Assembly: GCF_002287075.1 (NCBI RefSeq)
Contig: NZ_NSKE01000010.1
Coordinates: 62,001 to 126,000 of the forward strand
From: Fodinibius salipaludis
GTDB lineage: Bacteria > Bacteroidota > Rhodothermia > Balneolales > Balneolaceae
Length of the DNA stretch: 64,000 nucleotides
Direction of reading: 5' to 3'
In this document: positions 54,684 through 63,672 of the stretch, piece after piece
Numbering within the stretch: position 1 is the stretch's first letter
Layout of the letters: every line of letters starts with the position of its first letter
The notes under the pieces: model-generated
Told to the model about the DNA's origin: nothing
The model's input: only the letters and a program-made list of their open reading frames with translations
The model's database searches: none
Program-made: the position numbers and the translations under genes

Positions 54684-56351
54684 TTATAACATCTCGTCCT
54701 CTATATTCAATGAAATTCTCGATTCTAATTCGCTGACAAACTGCACTTCAATTTTGGGGGCCTTAATATACTGATTATAACCGTTGGGACAATCATAGCT
54801 ATACTTTTTTATCTTATCAGCCGATTCGAACTCTATATCAATTACCCCGACTTTTATACAATTATCCTCAACCGACAGCTCACCTAAAAGTGAAGGATGA
54901 AAATGCACATAAAACCTACCCGCGGCACCCTCTTTTCCAACCAAGCGATCCTTAATACAAATATAACCTTCCTCCACCACCCATTTCCGTTCGTGAGTAA
55001 TTCTCCAAGGCCGGTATCCATCGTGCGCAGCAATCAATTCCTTATCATTCTCAGCCTTAACCTCAACTCTTGCCCGACGCCCCACCCGAAAACCACTCCA
55101 GACTTCCGACTGCTCCTTGTCCCTGTACTGAACCGTATTATGAAAAGCCGTTGACCGCTCCTGCTGTCTACGAGCACTATTTTCATAGGTCGATATACCC
55201 GGATCGATAATAACCGGCTTGCCATCCATATATAAGACAAAAGAAAACGTATCGCTGTGGGCATGACCCGGCTGGTAATCAGGCCCAACTTCCCCAACAT
55301 CACAAATTAGATTAAAACGCTCTGTACTAAATTTCCGATATCCACTTTCTGATAGCTGTACGGACCTAGCTTTTACCTCTAATCGTTCGGCATAAACAAA
55401 TAGTTCTTCGGGGCTTGGAGCAACGTCTTTCGCCCCATCATTGAATAAAGGCGGTTCTTTGATGGAAGACGGAGGACCGTTGACGAATAATTCTTCGCCG
55501 TCTTCTGTCCCCGGTCTGCAGTCAATTGTCATCTTATCAAGCCATCCCAGCATTAACCTAATTTTAGTTGCCAATTTTTCTTTCAGCCCGTCACTTTTCT
55601 TCAAACTATTACTTTCCATCAAATTATAACAATCCATCAACCGCTCTAACAGAATACAATGATACATCGTCGAACGCTCAAAATGTCCGCCGTCATCCAA
55701 TATCTGTTCTTCGAGTTGATTACCTAAAATCTGCTCTGCTTTTTCATATAGTTCTTTATCCTGAAAGTAACAAGCCCCAAACAACAAGCTGCATCCATTT
55801 TCCAACAGGTGATTACCCAACAAATGGTATTCCAGGTTGTCCAGCAGAATTTGATATTGGCCATACAGGCTCGCATCTATTTCTTTTTCTTTAATATTAT
55901 GCTCACTCAAAAACACGATCCAGTTGATACCACGTAAGGAGATGGGATAAGGTTCAAGCCCCTCTCGATTACTTTCAATTTGATCTATAAATTCCCTAAT
56001 CAGCTTTAATCCTTCTTCTTTTGTAAGATCAGGCTGACGAAGGTATTCAAAGTAGTTGAGGTTATACGCCCAAAGTTTTCCGTACTTGCTAACGTTCCAG
56101 TCAATAGTTTCTTCGAAAGTGTGTGGTTGGTTTAGAAAGGTAAAAGCTTTTGATGACGGACGACAGATGACGGACGACGGACAACCTTCAATTAGATTTA
56201 AGCTGTTACCTTCTTTGGGGATGGAAAGTGGATAGGTGTGGCCGGTGAGGTTGCGGAATTTATCGCGGAATATATACCACAGGCGGTACCGAATCTGGAT
56301 CGGTTTGAGATGCTTAATCGTCCTGTAATAAAGTCCTACCTTTTTGAACAT
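54684..56351 (-). CDS. Heparinase II/III-family protein (polysaccharide lyase-like)
   Basis: The 555-residue protein has an N-terminal alpha toroid (LWAYNLNYFEYLRQPDLTKE, GNHLLENGCSLLFGACYFQD) and a C-terminal beta-sandwich region with GHAHSDTFSFVLYMDGKPVI, DPGISTYENSARRQQERSTA and FHNTVQYRDKEQSE, matching heparinase II/III-like proteins found in polysaccharide biosynthesis loci. It may cut or edit the polymer. Two segments, residues about 57-67 and 274-296, are encoded by heptamer repeat text kept in frame (56153-56186 and 55465-55532), so the gene appears to have absorbed repeat tracts. Confidence 0.9.
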   Translation of the reverse strand: MFKKVGLYYRTIKHLKPIQIRYRLWYIFRDKFRNLTGHTYPLSIPKEGNSLNLIEGCPSSVICRPSSKAFTFLNQPHTFEETIDWNVSKYGKLWAYNLNYFEYLRQPDLTKEEGLKLIREFIDQIESNREGLEPYPISLRGINWIVFLSEHNIKEKEIDASLYGQYQILLDNLEYHLLGNHLLENGCSLLFGACYFQDKELYEKAEQILGNQLEEQILDDGGHFERSTMYHCILLERLMDCYNLMESNSLKKSDGLKEKLATKIRLMLGWLDKMTIDCRPGTEDGEELFVNGPPSSIKEPPLFNDGAKDVAPSPEELFVYAERLEVKARSVQLSESGYRKFSTERFNLICDVGEVGPDYQPGHAHSDTFSFVLYMDGKPVIIDPGISTYENSARRQQERSTAFHNTVQYRDKEQSEVWSGFRVGRRARVEVKAENDKELIAAHDGYRPWRITHERKWVVEEGYICIKDRLVGKEGAAGRFYVHFHPSLLGELSVEDNCIKVGVIDIEFESADKIKKYSYDCPNGYNQYIKAPKIEVQFVSELESRISLNIEDEML

Positions 56352-56370
56352 ACATATAAAATAAAAGCAG

Positions 56371-56501
56371 TGTCATTCCGAGCGACAGTCAAGGAATCTC
56401 CTATTAATTATTCGCGTAGTATCTTAGGAATAACTACTCAACCACTTACAAACATTCTCATGGAGATTCTTTGGCTTCACTTCGTTTCGCTCAGGATGAC
56501 A
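56371..56501. repeat. Inverted pair of REP-like elements
   Basis: The 131-bp element starts TGTCATTCCGAGCGACAGTC and ends TTCGTTTCGCTCAGGATGACA; the outer about 40 bp form imperfect inverted repeats, with GGAATCTCC inside the left and GGAGATTC inside the right. The left half, read in reverse, resembles the REP-like element of 38590 (ACTACGCGAA, AGGAGATTCC, CGGAATGACA). It separates the heparinase-like gene from the bi-domain oxidoreductase gene. Confidence 0.8.
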
Positions 56502-56541
56502 TCAACGTTGTTCTAAAGTTTTCCTCTGCGTCCTCAGTGTT

Positions 56542-58707
56542 CTATAAACTAATCCACTTGCCTTGTTTAAGACTTTCGATAGCAGCAAAAGTGGCACGGG
56601 TTGTGTTCACAATTTCATCAAATGGTATCAAAGGCTCCCCACCCTCTTGCCAGCATTGTGTTAACAACTCAAATTGCTTGGCATGTCCCTTATCCTGCTT
56701 GGTACTCAATATTTTATTACTCAGACTAAAAAAACTATTGTCAAAACCGTAAGCATAGAGCTTGCGGAAGTTATCCATAATTAGGTTTTTCCCTTGGTGA
56801 TAGACCTCAACCCGTTCCTTGGAATAGGATTTATTGCCATTAGCGAAATAGTTGATCACGCCCAGTGAACCGTTCTCATATTTCAGGTGAATAGAAGCAT
56901 TATCTGTATTCTCTTTCGGATTCTCACCCATCGCATGCATACTCACTTCTGTTACCTTTGATCCGGTCAGGTAGGTAATCAAATCCACATAGTGACACGC
57001 TTCTCCTACAATACGTCCTCCACCAACCTCGGGATCATGGACCCAAACATCAGCAGGAATATGCCCCGCGTTCATGGTAGCAATCACATTCATCGGACCC
57101 GGTTGCTGCCCCAGCAGTTTTTTCATCTTTTCGGCGTGGGGAGAAAAACGACGGTTAAATCCAACGGTAATAGTATTCCCGGTTTCCTCAACTGTTTCAA
57201 TAATTTCATCCAATTCCTCTTGTTTTAGCGCCAGTGGCTTCTCCACAAACACCTGCTTTCCAGCCTTTAAGGCTTGTACCGTCATTCCCGCATGTAGGTT
57301 ATGGCGGGTTGTAATTAATACCCCCTCCACTTGATCATCGGCCAGTACCGTGCCCAGATCTGTCGTACTATTTGGAACATCATATTTTTTAGACAGCGTG
57401 GTTGAGGAAAGACCACCAGAACTGACGATATATTTTACATCTGCCCCGGCATTATCGAGTGAAGGCATAATCATCGCCTGCGTGAAGTTGCCTGCGCCTA
57501 TTACGGCCATCGTACCCGTCCCCCCCTCAAAAGAAACATCATTTACTTTAATTGTTCTATTATTTTTCTCTGCGCTCTCTGTGTATTCCTCAGAGTCCTC
57601 CGTGTTCAATGGATACTCCAAGATAGAAGCAATGCTATCACTCCCATCCATATCCCCATAAATCTGCTCGTAATCCTTCAGCGGCACCCTTTCGGTGATC
57701 AACGACTCCACATCCAATTGGCCCTTTTTCATCGCTTCCAGCACAGACTGAAAGTTCCGTTTTTCGGTCCATCGTACATACGGCAGCGGATAGTCATTGC
57801 CCTTCTGCTCATATTCCTCATCGTATCGACCCGGTCCATAAGAACAACTTACCTGAAAACTCAATTCTTTTTCATAAAAGTCAGACCGGTCGATATCCAA
57901 CCCGACTACCCCCACTAACACAATACGCCCGCGCTTGCGACTCATATTTGCCGCTTGTTTAATCACAGCATTGGACTTCGTACTGGCAGTAATCAGTACC
58001 GCATCGGCGCCAACATTATTGGTTTTTTGCTCTACAAACTTCACGGGGTCTTGTTGACCTGAGTTGATGGCGGTGATCCCGTACGACCGCGCCTTTTCCA
58101 CTTTGTCGGGATCAAGATCCAGACCAATAACATTACAGCCGTTTGCTTTTAGAATTTGGGCAGAAATAATTCCGATTAAGCCAAGCCCTAATACCACCAC
58201 CGTTTCGCCAAAAGTAGGTTTTATAAGACGAATGCCCTGCAGGCCGATAGCCCCAACTACGGTAAACGAAGCCTCATCATAAGAAACCCCCTCGGGGATT
58301 TTAGCCACAAGATTTTTAGGCACAGCCACCACTTCGGCATGATTGCCGTTGGAGATCACGCGGTCACCGACCTGAAATTCAGTAACTCCCTTTCCTACGG
58401 CAATTACTTCTCCCGCCTGGCTGTAGCCCAGCGGCAGTGGGGTATCCAACTTACGGAATACAGCCTCGAGGGTTGGCTTGATGCCATCGGTTTTCATTTT
58501 ATCGATAACCTGTTTGACTTTTTCAGGCTGCTGGCGGGCTTTCTCTAATAGGTTGGCCTGACCAAAATTGACCAGCATCTTTTCTGTGCCTAAAGAAACA
58601 AGGCTCCGTTGTGTTTTGATAAGAACTTTTCCTGCTCCTACTCTCGGAGTAGGGACTTCCTCTAATATCGTTTCTCCTGATTTAAGGTCTTGTATAATTT
58701 GGTACAT
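56542..58707 (-). CDS. Bi-domain oxidoreductase: zinc-type dehydrogenase fused to Gfo/Idh/MocA domain
   Basis: The 721-residue protein joins an MDR alcohol-dehydrogenase-like domain (1 to about 360: GEVIAVGKGVTEFQVGDRVI, VVVLGLGLIGIISAQILKANG) to a Gfo/Idh/MocA domain (about 390-721: MAVIGAGNFTQAM, VFVEKPLALKQEELDEI, VGFNRRFSPHAEKM). This fusion is found in other bacterial polysaccharide clusters. The linker at about 365-382 (NTEDSEEYTESAEKNN) is encoded by CACAGAG-type repeat text. Its stop codon also lies in such text. The substrate is unknown. The gene starts directly at the end of the next upstream gene. Confidence 0.93.
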   Translation of the reverse strand: MYQIIQDLKSGETILEEVPTPRVGAGKVLIKTQRSLVSLGTEKMLVNFGQANLLEKARQQPEKVKQVIDKMKTDGIKPTLEAVFRKLDTPLPLGYSQAGEVIAVGKGVTEFQVGDRVISNGNHAEVVAVPKNLVAKIPEGVSYDEASFTVVGAIGLQGIRLIKPTFGETVVVLGLGLIGIISAQILKANGCNVIGLDLDPDKVEKARSYGITAINSGQQDPVKFVEQKTNNVGADAVLITASTKSNAVIKQAANMSRKRGRIVLVGVVGLDIDRSDFYEKELSFQVSCSYGPGRYDEEYEQKGNDYPLPYVRWTEKRNFQSVLEAMKKGQLDVESLITERVPLKDYEQIYGDMDGSDSIASILEYPLNTEDSEEYTESAEKNNRTIKVNDVSFEGGTGTMAVIGAGNFTQAMIMPSLDNAGADVKYIVSSGGLSSTTLSKKYDVPNSTTDLGTVLADDQVEGVLITTRHNLHAGMTVQALKAGKQVFVEKPLALKQEELDEIIETVEETGNTITVGFNRRFSPHAEKMKKLLGQQPGPMNVIATMNAGHIPADVWVHDPEVGGGRIVGEACHYVDLITYLTGSKVTEVSMHAMGENPKENTDNASIHLKYENGSLGVINYFANGNKSYSKERVEVYHQGKNLIMDNFRKLYAYGFDNSFFSLSNKILSTKQDKGHAKQFELLTQCWQEGGEPLIPFDEIVNTTRATFAAIESLKQGKWISL

Positions 58708-59817
58708 TTATAAACTTCTTTTCAATGTAATTTCTTTCTCTGTTTCTACGTTTCTAACCATTTCAGCAATATGTAGCATCAATTCTGTAGAAGCAACGAT
58801 TTCATTTAAATCCCTATTATCATTCCGGAATGGTTGCATCACAGACCGTTTATGTCCCACATCTTTTGGCCAATACCGCTTTTTAGTCAGCTTCTCTTCA
58901 TTCCAAACAGTCATCCTTCGAAAATCATCGATCTTGGCTATCAGCGTATCATATTGAAAGTTAATCGTTTCATTGATTCCTTCAAAAGGTTCGGAGCGGG
59001 CTGATATCGTTATAGAAGTTAGATCTCCAATATCATTAGTAATCGATATCGTAATATTGTCATCCGGTTCAGATATATCAGAATATGCAATCTGAACAAT
59101 ATACTTTTTAGGAATATGATCTCTCCAATTATAGATATGAATCATTAAATCTATCCAGTGGCCAACATTGCCACAAATACGGGTACCTTCTTGGGGATTG
59201 CGATACCAATGGTCTTTTGGTATATCATGAGCCGAAATAAAACAATTCAATGTAAACCGTCCTTCATCCGTATGTAATTCATTATATCTATTCCTTAAAT
59301 CTGCAACTGAAGGTGAATACGGACGGTTATATCCTACATAAAAATCGTTATTCGACTTTTTTAGCACTTCTAACAAACGGTCAAATTGTTCAAAAGAGAC
59401 CGATATCGGTTTTTCAGAGAATACGTCTATCCCGTTATTTAAGAATTTAATAGCATACGGGGTATGGGAAGCATGGTTGGAGGCTATATAAACCAAATCT
59501 TCTTGATTACGATTATAAAGCTCGTTCTCTTCATCCAGAACCTCTGGGATACTATAGTATTCAGCCAGTGTTTTAGATTTCTTTTCATCAATATCGTAAC
59601 AAAAAGAAAATTTATTTATCCATCCTTTGGATAAATAATATGCAATTGTGGAAAACTGAAATTGCCCGCCCCCTACTAATCCGATACTTGGCTCTTTTCT
59701 GAGATATTTTGGATTAAAAATATTAAAGCTTCTAAGCCTACCTGAAACTTTATTGATAGTTCTACCTATTCCATAGATAGAAATATATCTTAAAACTTTT
59801 TTTATCCTTTTTTGCAA
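58708..59817 (-). CDS. Gfo/Idh/MocA-family oxidoreductase
   Basis: The 369-residue protein has the Rossmann motif IGLVGGGQFQFSTIAYYL (about 45-62), a catalytic-type EKPISVSFEQFD (about 133) and VGYNRPYSPSVADLRNRY. It is close in type to the C-terminal domain of the downstream bi-domain protein, and its stop codon directly abuts that gene's start codon (0 nt), so the two are translationally coupled and may act on one sugar intermediate. It has an unusual basic N-terminal extension of about 40 residues. Confidence 0.92.
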   Translation of the reverse strand: MQKRIKKVLRYISIYGIGRTINKVSGRLRSFNIFNPKYLRKEPSIGLVGGGQFQFSTIAYYLSKGWINKFSFCYDIDEKKSKTLAEYYSIPEVLDEENELYNRNQEDLVYIASNHASHTPYAIKFLNNGIDVFSEKPISVSFEQFDRLLEVLKKSNNDFYVGYNRPYSPSVADLRNRYNELHTDEGRFTLNCFISAHDIPKDHWYRNPQEGTRICGNVGHWIDLMIHIYNWRDHIPKKYIVQIAYSDISEPDDNITISITNDIGDLTSITISARSEPFEGINETINFQYDTLIAKIDDFRRMTVWNEEKLTKKRYWPKDVGHKRSVMQPFRNDNRDLNEIVASTELMLHIAEMVRNVETEKEITLKRSL

Positions 59818-59844
59818 AATATTATTTCCCAGTATGCCCTTTTA

Positions 59845-60954
59845 TTATGCTACAGTTTCAAGAAATTGCAATGTCTTCTTAGAACATCTTTCCCAATCAT
59901 AATTCTGTGCGAGCCGACAAGCTTTAGTACCTAACCTCTCTCTTAGATTTCTATTATTCATCAATTTCATTATTGCTTCTTTCGTTTCTTCTATCGATAA
60001 TGGATCAAAATAGATTCCAGCATCCTTTAACATCTCCTCCATTGAACTTTTATTGGAACAAGCAATAGGTAATGATGATGCCATGGCTTCCAGTAAAGTC
60101 ATACCAAACGTTTCACAAGTTGAAGCATAAATAAAGGCATCATTTTTCTTATAGTATTTAGGAAGCGCTTCATAATCAACCGCACCTTTCCAATCCAATT
60201 TGTCGCTTAAAATAGGATAGTCCCCTATAACTTTATTTAACTTTTCCTCTGTTCCATTATATGAGTGACCTATTAAGGTAAGAGTTATGTCATATCCATC
60301 ATTATTTAATTGCGCAACAGCTTCGGCAACTTTCCATTGATGTTTATATAAATCTAAACTCGATACGTACAATAAATTAAAAGTATTATTTATCTTGTAT
60401 TCATTTCTGAAAAAGAAAAAATTGGTATTTACACCATGAGGGATAATAGCAGAAGTATTCTTCCCATCTTCAATTAGTTTTTTTGTTACTTTTTCACAGT
60501 ATTCATTTAAGAAAATAACGCCATCTGCCTTCGTGTAAGCTTGTATATGCAAGAACCTTAAGATAACTACTCTAATCCATGCTCTACTAAAAAAATATCT
60601 GTTTACTTCTTCCATTTCGAGTGGTAATAAATTGCGACACATCGTAACTACTTTTCCAGCGCCCGATACATATCCCGTACCAGGTATAAAAAGTAACGTA
60701 TCTTCATCAAGAGATGGTTTTAAAACAAATTGCCGCCATAAAAACCGATGTAAATATCCTTTGTTTAAAAATCTGTGAGACTTTTTATTTAACCACTCTT
60801 TACCCGGAAGCTTATCCAAAGTTTTTTTCGGTGCCCATAATAAAACTTGGACAAAATTATATTTTAAAGGTTCAGTATGCTTTATGAATTCTCTTAAGTG
60901 AGTAAGACCACCACCAGATATTATATTAGAAGCATCAATCACTAACTTCTTCAT
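59845..60954 (-). CDS. Glycosyltransferase, GT4/GT1-like (GT-B fold)
   Basis: The 369-residue protein starts MKKLVIDASNIISGGGLTHL and has the GT-B C-terminal domain: LLYVSSLDLYKHQWKVAEAV, AFIYASTCETFGMTLLEAMA with the E-x7-E motif, and LPIACSNKSSMEEML. It should add a sugar to the growing oligosaccharide on the cytoplasmic side; donor and linkage are unknown. It lies 27 nt upstream of the Gfo/Idh/MocA gene. Confidence 0.92.
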   Translation of the reverse strand: MKKLVIDASNIISGGGLTHLREFIKHTEPLKYNFVQVLLWAPKKTLDKLPGKEWLNKKSHRFLNKGYLHRFLWRQFVLKPSLDEDTLLFIPGTGYVSGAGKVVTMCRNLLPLEMEEVNRYFFSRAWIRVVILRFLHIQAYTKADGVIFLNEYCEKVTKKLIEDGKNTSAIIPHGVNTNFFFFRNEYKINNTFNLLYVSSLDLYKHQWKVAEAVAQLNNDGYDITLTLIGHSYNGTEEKLNKVIGDYPILSDKLDWKGAVDYEALPKYYKKNDAFIYASTCETFGMTLLEAMASSLPIACSNKSSMEEMLKDAGIYFDPLSIEETKEAIMKLMNNRNLRERLGTKACRLAQNYDWERCSKKTLQFLETVA

Positions 60955-60975
60955 TTATGGATAATTTCCTTTTGA

Positions 60976-61800
60976 TTAGCGCCAGTTCTTGCTTCCATCC
61001 AACATTTTCGAGCTAAAATATCTGTAATCTTCATAACCATTCATTTTCTCAATAAAATCCTGCAGTGTTTCTTCACTCCTGCATTCACATCTTGGTAAAG
61101 CAAGATAATCTTCTTGCTCCAAGTTGACTTCATCCCATATAGTTGTAACTCCGAACTTATAACCAGCTTTCTCTAATACTTTACCTGTTTGAGAATTAAA
61201 CGCTCCCTTTTGACCGTTTGGATAAGAGAATGAAACTACTTCCGTATCCAGATACTTTTCAATCAAAAATTTACTTTTGCGTAATTCTTCATACAATACG
61301 TCTTTTGATTGTCCTAGTAAAGCCGTAGCCATTTGATGAGATTGCGTGTGACTCCCAATTTCAAAACCGTTTTCTACCATCTCATTCAGCTGTTTCCAAT
61401 TCATCATTCGCCTATTCTCATATAATCGATGCCCCTTATTTGAAGATAAATTATCTTCTTTTGCAATATAATCTGTCGCAATAAAAAAAGTTGCGGTAAG
61501 TCCAAGGTCTTTTAGAATAGGAAATGCAAACTCATAATTATCAAGATAACCATCATCAAATGTTAAAACTATCCATTTCTCCTGATCAGACATCTTCGGC
61601 AATTGGTTTAGGGATATAACCTTAATATTATGCCTAACCAACCATTCCATTTGACTTCTAAATACTTCCGGGTGGTGGCTCATCGTATGAGTCGGATGTA
61701 TACTGTGATAATATAAAATCCTGTTTTCCCAGTTGTTTTTCCTAAAACTATATAGCCACTTAAAAAAAGATTTAGATTTTTCTTTTAAAGAAATATTCAT
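60976..61800 (-). CDS. Polysaccharide deacetylase family protein (NodB homology domain)
   Basis: From ATG 61800 ([20 protein letters not shown]) the protein has 274 residues; a TTG at 61818 is an alternative start. The NodB domain shows [18 protein letters not shown] with the catalytic and metal-binding Asp pair, the histidine motif [10 protein letters not shown] and [12 protein letters not shown]. Such enzymes remove N- or O-acetyl groups from glycans. It lies 21 nt from the glycosyltransferase gene and 26 nt from the sulfotransferase gene. Confidence 0.92.
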   Translation of the reverse strand: MNISLKEKSKSFFKWLYSFRKNNWENRILYYHSIHPTHTMSHHPEVFRSQMEWLVRHNIKVISLNQLPKMSDQEKWIVLTFDDGYLDNYEFAFPILKDLGLTATFFIATDYIAKEDNLSSNKGHRLYENRRMMNWKQLNEMVENGFEIGSHTQSHQMATALLGQSKDVLYEELRKSKFLIEKYLDTEVVSFSYPNGQKGAFNSQTGKVLEKAGYKFGVTTIWDEVNLEQEDYLALPRCECRSEETLQDFIEKMNGYEDYRYFSSKMLDGSKNWR

Positions 61801-61826
61801 TCCAATTTTGTTTATCAACTCAGATA

Positions 61827-62699
61827 CTAATCCGTATCATCAATTTCCAAATAGTTAATACCAGTCAGTATTTTTAGCAGTTTCAAATCATCTCTAAAAT
61901 AATTTTTTAATTCTTTTCGAAAATCTCCCGTTAATTCCTTACCACTTCCTTCTCTTTTAAGGTTTAATTTATGAATACCTAAGCTTTTATGAATGCCTAA
62001 CCTATGCTTCAGTTGAGAAAACTTTTTGATTATATATTGTAATGATGTTGACCTAACTCCTTTACGCTTGTTATAAACTTTAAAAGTCATTTTACCATCA
62101 TAGGGGAGCTCTAAGAAATCCAACACTTGTTTATATACCCTGAGAGTATTCTTTTTCATTTCTCCCAATGTTATAATATGAACTTGCGAAGGATCAACTT
62201 GGCTGTATAATTGTTCGATTTGGCTTCCGATTTTGCACCACTCTCCATAGGCTAAAAGTTGTGCGTCTTCACAATGTTTGGGAATACCAATCCCTTCCTT
62301 TCTTTCCTGCTGACGCCTCCAAGCCTCTTCCATCTCCTTTTCTTCCCTCAATGAACGCAACCTTTCTTTATATAGCGATTGAAAGAGATCAATGGGATGT
62401 CTAAGCATTACTATGAACCTGGCAGATTCATTATATCTTAATATATCTGGCACTGCTGTTTTTGAAAATAGATAATGCGTTGAGGCCTCACCAATTATCT
62501 TATGTTGTTTACTTACATCTTTAAAAAGATTTTCATACTCCCCCAAGTCACTAATCTGCTCTTTCATCTTAATATTTTTACTAAAATAATATGGTTCCTT
62601 CAACGGACTCATAAAAATATTTTCATGCTCAGCCAGATAACTGGCTAATGAGGTGGTACCACATTTAGGGGCTCCTATTATAAAGAGATTAGGTTTCAT
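61827..62699 (-). CDS. Sulfotransferase family protein
   Basis: The 290-residue protein has the 5'-phosphosulfate-binding loop [20 protein letters not shown] (residues 6-25) and the 3'-phosphate-binding strand [20 protein letters not shown] (about 93). These bind PAPS. It would sulfate a sugar hydroxyl of the surface polymer. Sulfated polysaccharides are common in marine and saline bacteria, which fits the inferred lineage. No PAPS-synthesis gene is in the window. Confidence 0.93.
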   Translation of the reverse strand: MKPNLFIIGAPKCGTTSLASYLAEHENIFMSPLKEPYYFSKNIKMKEQISDLGEYENLFKDVSKQHKIIGEASTHYLFSKTAVPDILRYNESARFIVMLRHPIDLFQSLYKERLRSLREEKEMEEAWRRQQERKEGIGIPKHCEDAQLLAYGEWCKIGSQIEQLYSQVDPSQVHIITLGEMKKNTLRVYKQVLDFLELPYDGKMTFKVYNKRKGVRSTSLQYIIKKFSQLKHRLGIHKSLGIHKLNLKREGSGKELTGDFRKELKNYFRDDLKLLKILTGINYLEIDDTD

Positions 62700-62716
62700 T
62701 GTATCACCTTTATCAA

Positions 62717-63616
62717 TTATAAATTATTCTTAATCTCTTTTTTCCTATTTCCTATGAAGGGTTTAATAAAATGGTCATAAACTAAACCAACATATGGAGT
62801 AAAAAAAATAATGGGAAATAAAAATCCACCATGCTTTCTAAGAAAATAAAATCGATGACTTAATGACTGGTTTTTTATGGAAAGTAATTTCCGCAATCTT
62901 TGAATAAAGGGTAGACTTCTATCTTTCCAAGTACCTTCTATAGGGTTTCGGGGACATTCTCCTACATAACCCGGGGCTACCCATATCTTATAACCTGCTT
63001 TTTTAGTACGTAGCGCATAATCATGATCGGCACCACCATGGTCAAAGTTATTATCCAAATTGCCTATTCTATCAACAATTTCCTGAGGCACCAACACCAC
63101 ATTTCCCCAGAAATTATCAGCTTCTTTAACGTTTTCTCCAGGCTCAATTGGTTCAAACTTCAACGGATGCCAGTAGGATGTTTTAATCGATGCTCCATAT
63201 GTCCATTCCCCCGTATCTGGATCGCATAAACTTCCTACAACTATACCAGTGTTATTTTTTTGTTCATGATCTCTATATACTGCTATTAAATTCTGAAGAG
63301 CATCGGGATATAAAATCGTATCATCATTTAACCATAAATATAAATCAAATCCCTGGTCCATTGCAGCAGCCATAGACTTATGCATGCCACCAGTCCAATA
63401 TAGTGACCCATCTCCCTTTAAAATATTTACATCAGGATAGTTTTCTTTTACTGCCTCAGCTGTCCCATCATTACTTCCATCATCTACCAGATAAACTGTT
63501 AATTCAACATTGGGGAGGTCACTCTGGGCAAATAAACTATCAAGACAAGCCATTGTTTTTTTTCGCCTATTATGACATGTCATTAAAACAGCTATTGTTT
63601 TATTAAAATCATTCAT
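62717..63616 (-). CDS. GT2-family glycosyltransferase
   Basis: The 299-residue protein has KTIAVLMTCHNRRKKTMACL, YLVDDGSNDGTAEAV and the DXD-type motif LYLWLNDDTILYPDAL (about 92-107), then DHGGADHDYALRTKKAGYKI. The layout matches rhamnosyltransferase-like GT2 enzymes of O-antigen loci, but the sugar is unknown. It precedes the sulfotransferase gene by 17 nt and follows the putative polymerase gene. Confidence 0.92.
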   Translation of the reverse strand: MNDFNKTIAVLMTCHNRRKKTMACLDSLFAQSDLPNVELTVYLVDDGSNDGTAEAVKENYPDVNILKGDGSLYWTGGMHKSMAAAMDQGFDLYLWLNDDTILYPDALQNLIAVYRDHEQKNNTGIVVGSLCDPDTGEWTYGASIKTSYWHPLKFEPIEPGENVKEADNFWGNVVLVPQEIVDRIGNLDNNFDHGGADHDYALRTKKAGYKIWVAPGYVGECPRNPIEGTWKDRSLPFIQRLRKLLSIKNQSLSHRFYFLRKHGGFLFPIIFFTPYVGLVYDHFIKPFIGNRKKEIKNNL

Positions 63617-63672
63617 ACACTTTATTCTAAATTGGATATGGATATTTTAAGCTGCATTAGAGTTATGCAGAA

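Noticed and set aside
54684-56351. Heparinase-like gene as a pseudogene because of repeat insertions
   Set aside because: The frame is intact over 555 codons and the conserved C-terminal motifs are present.
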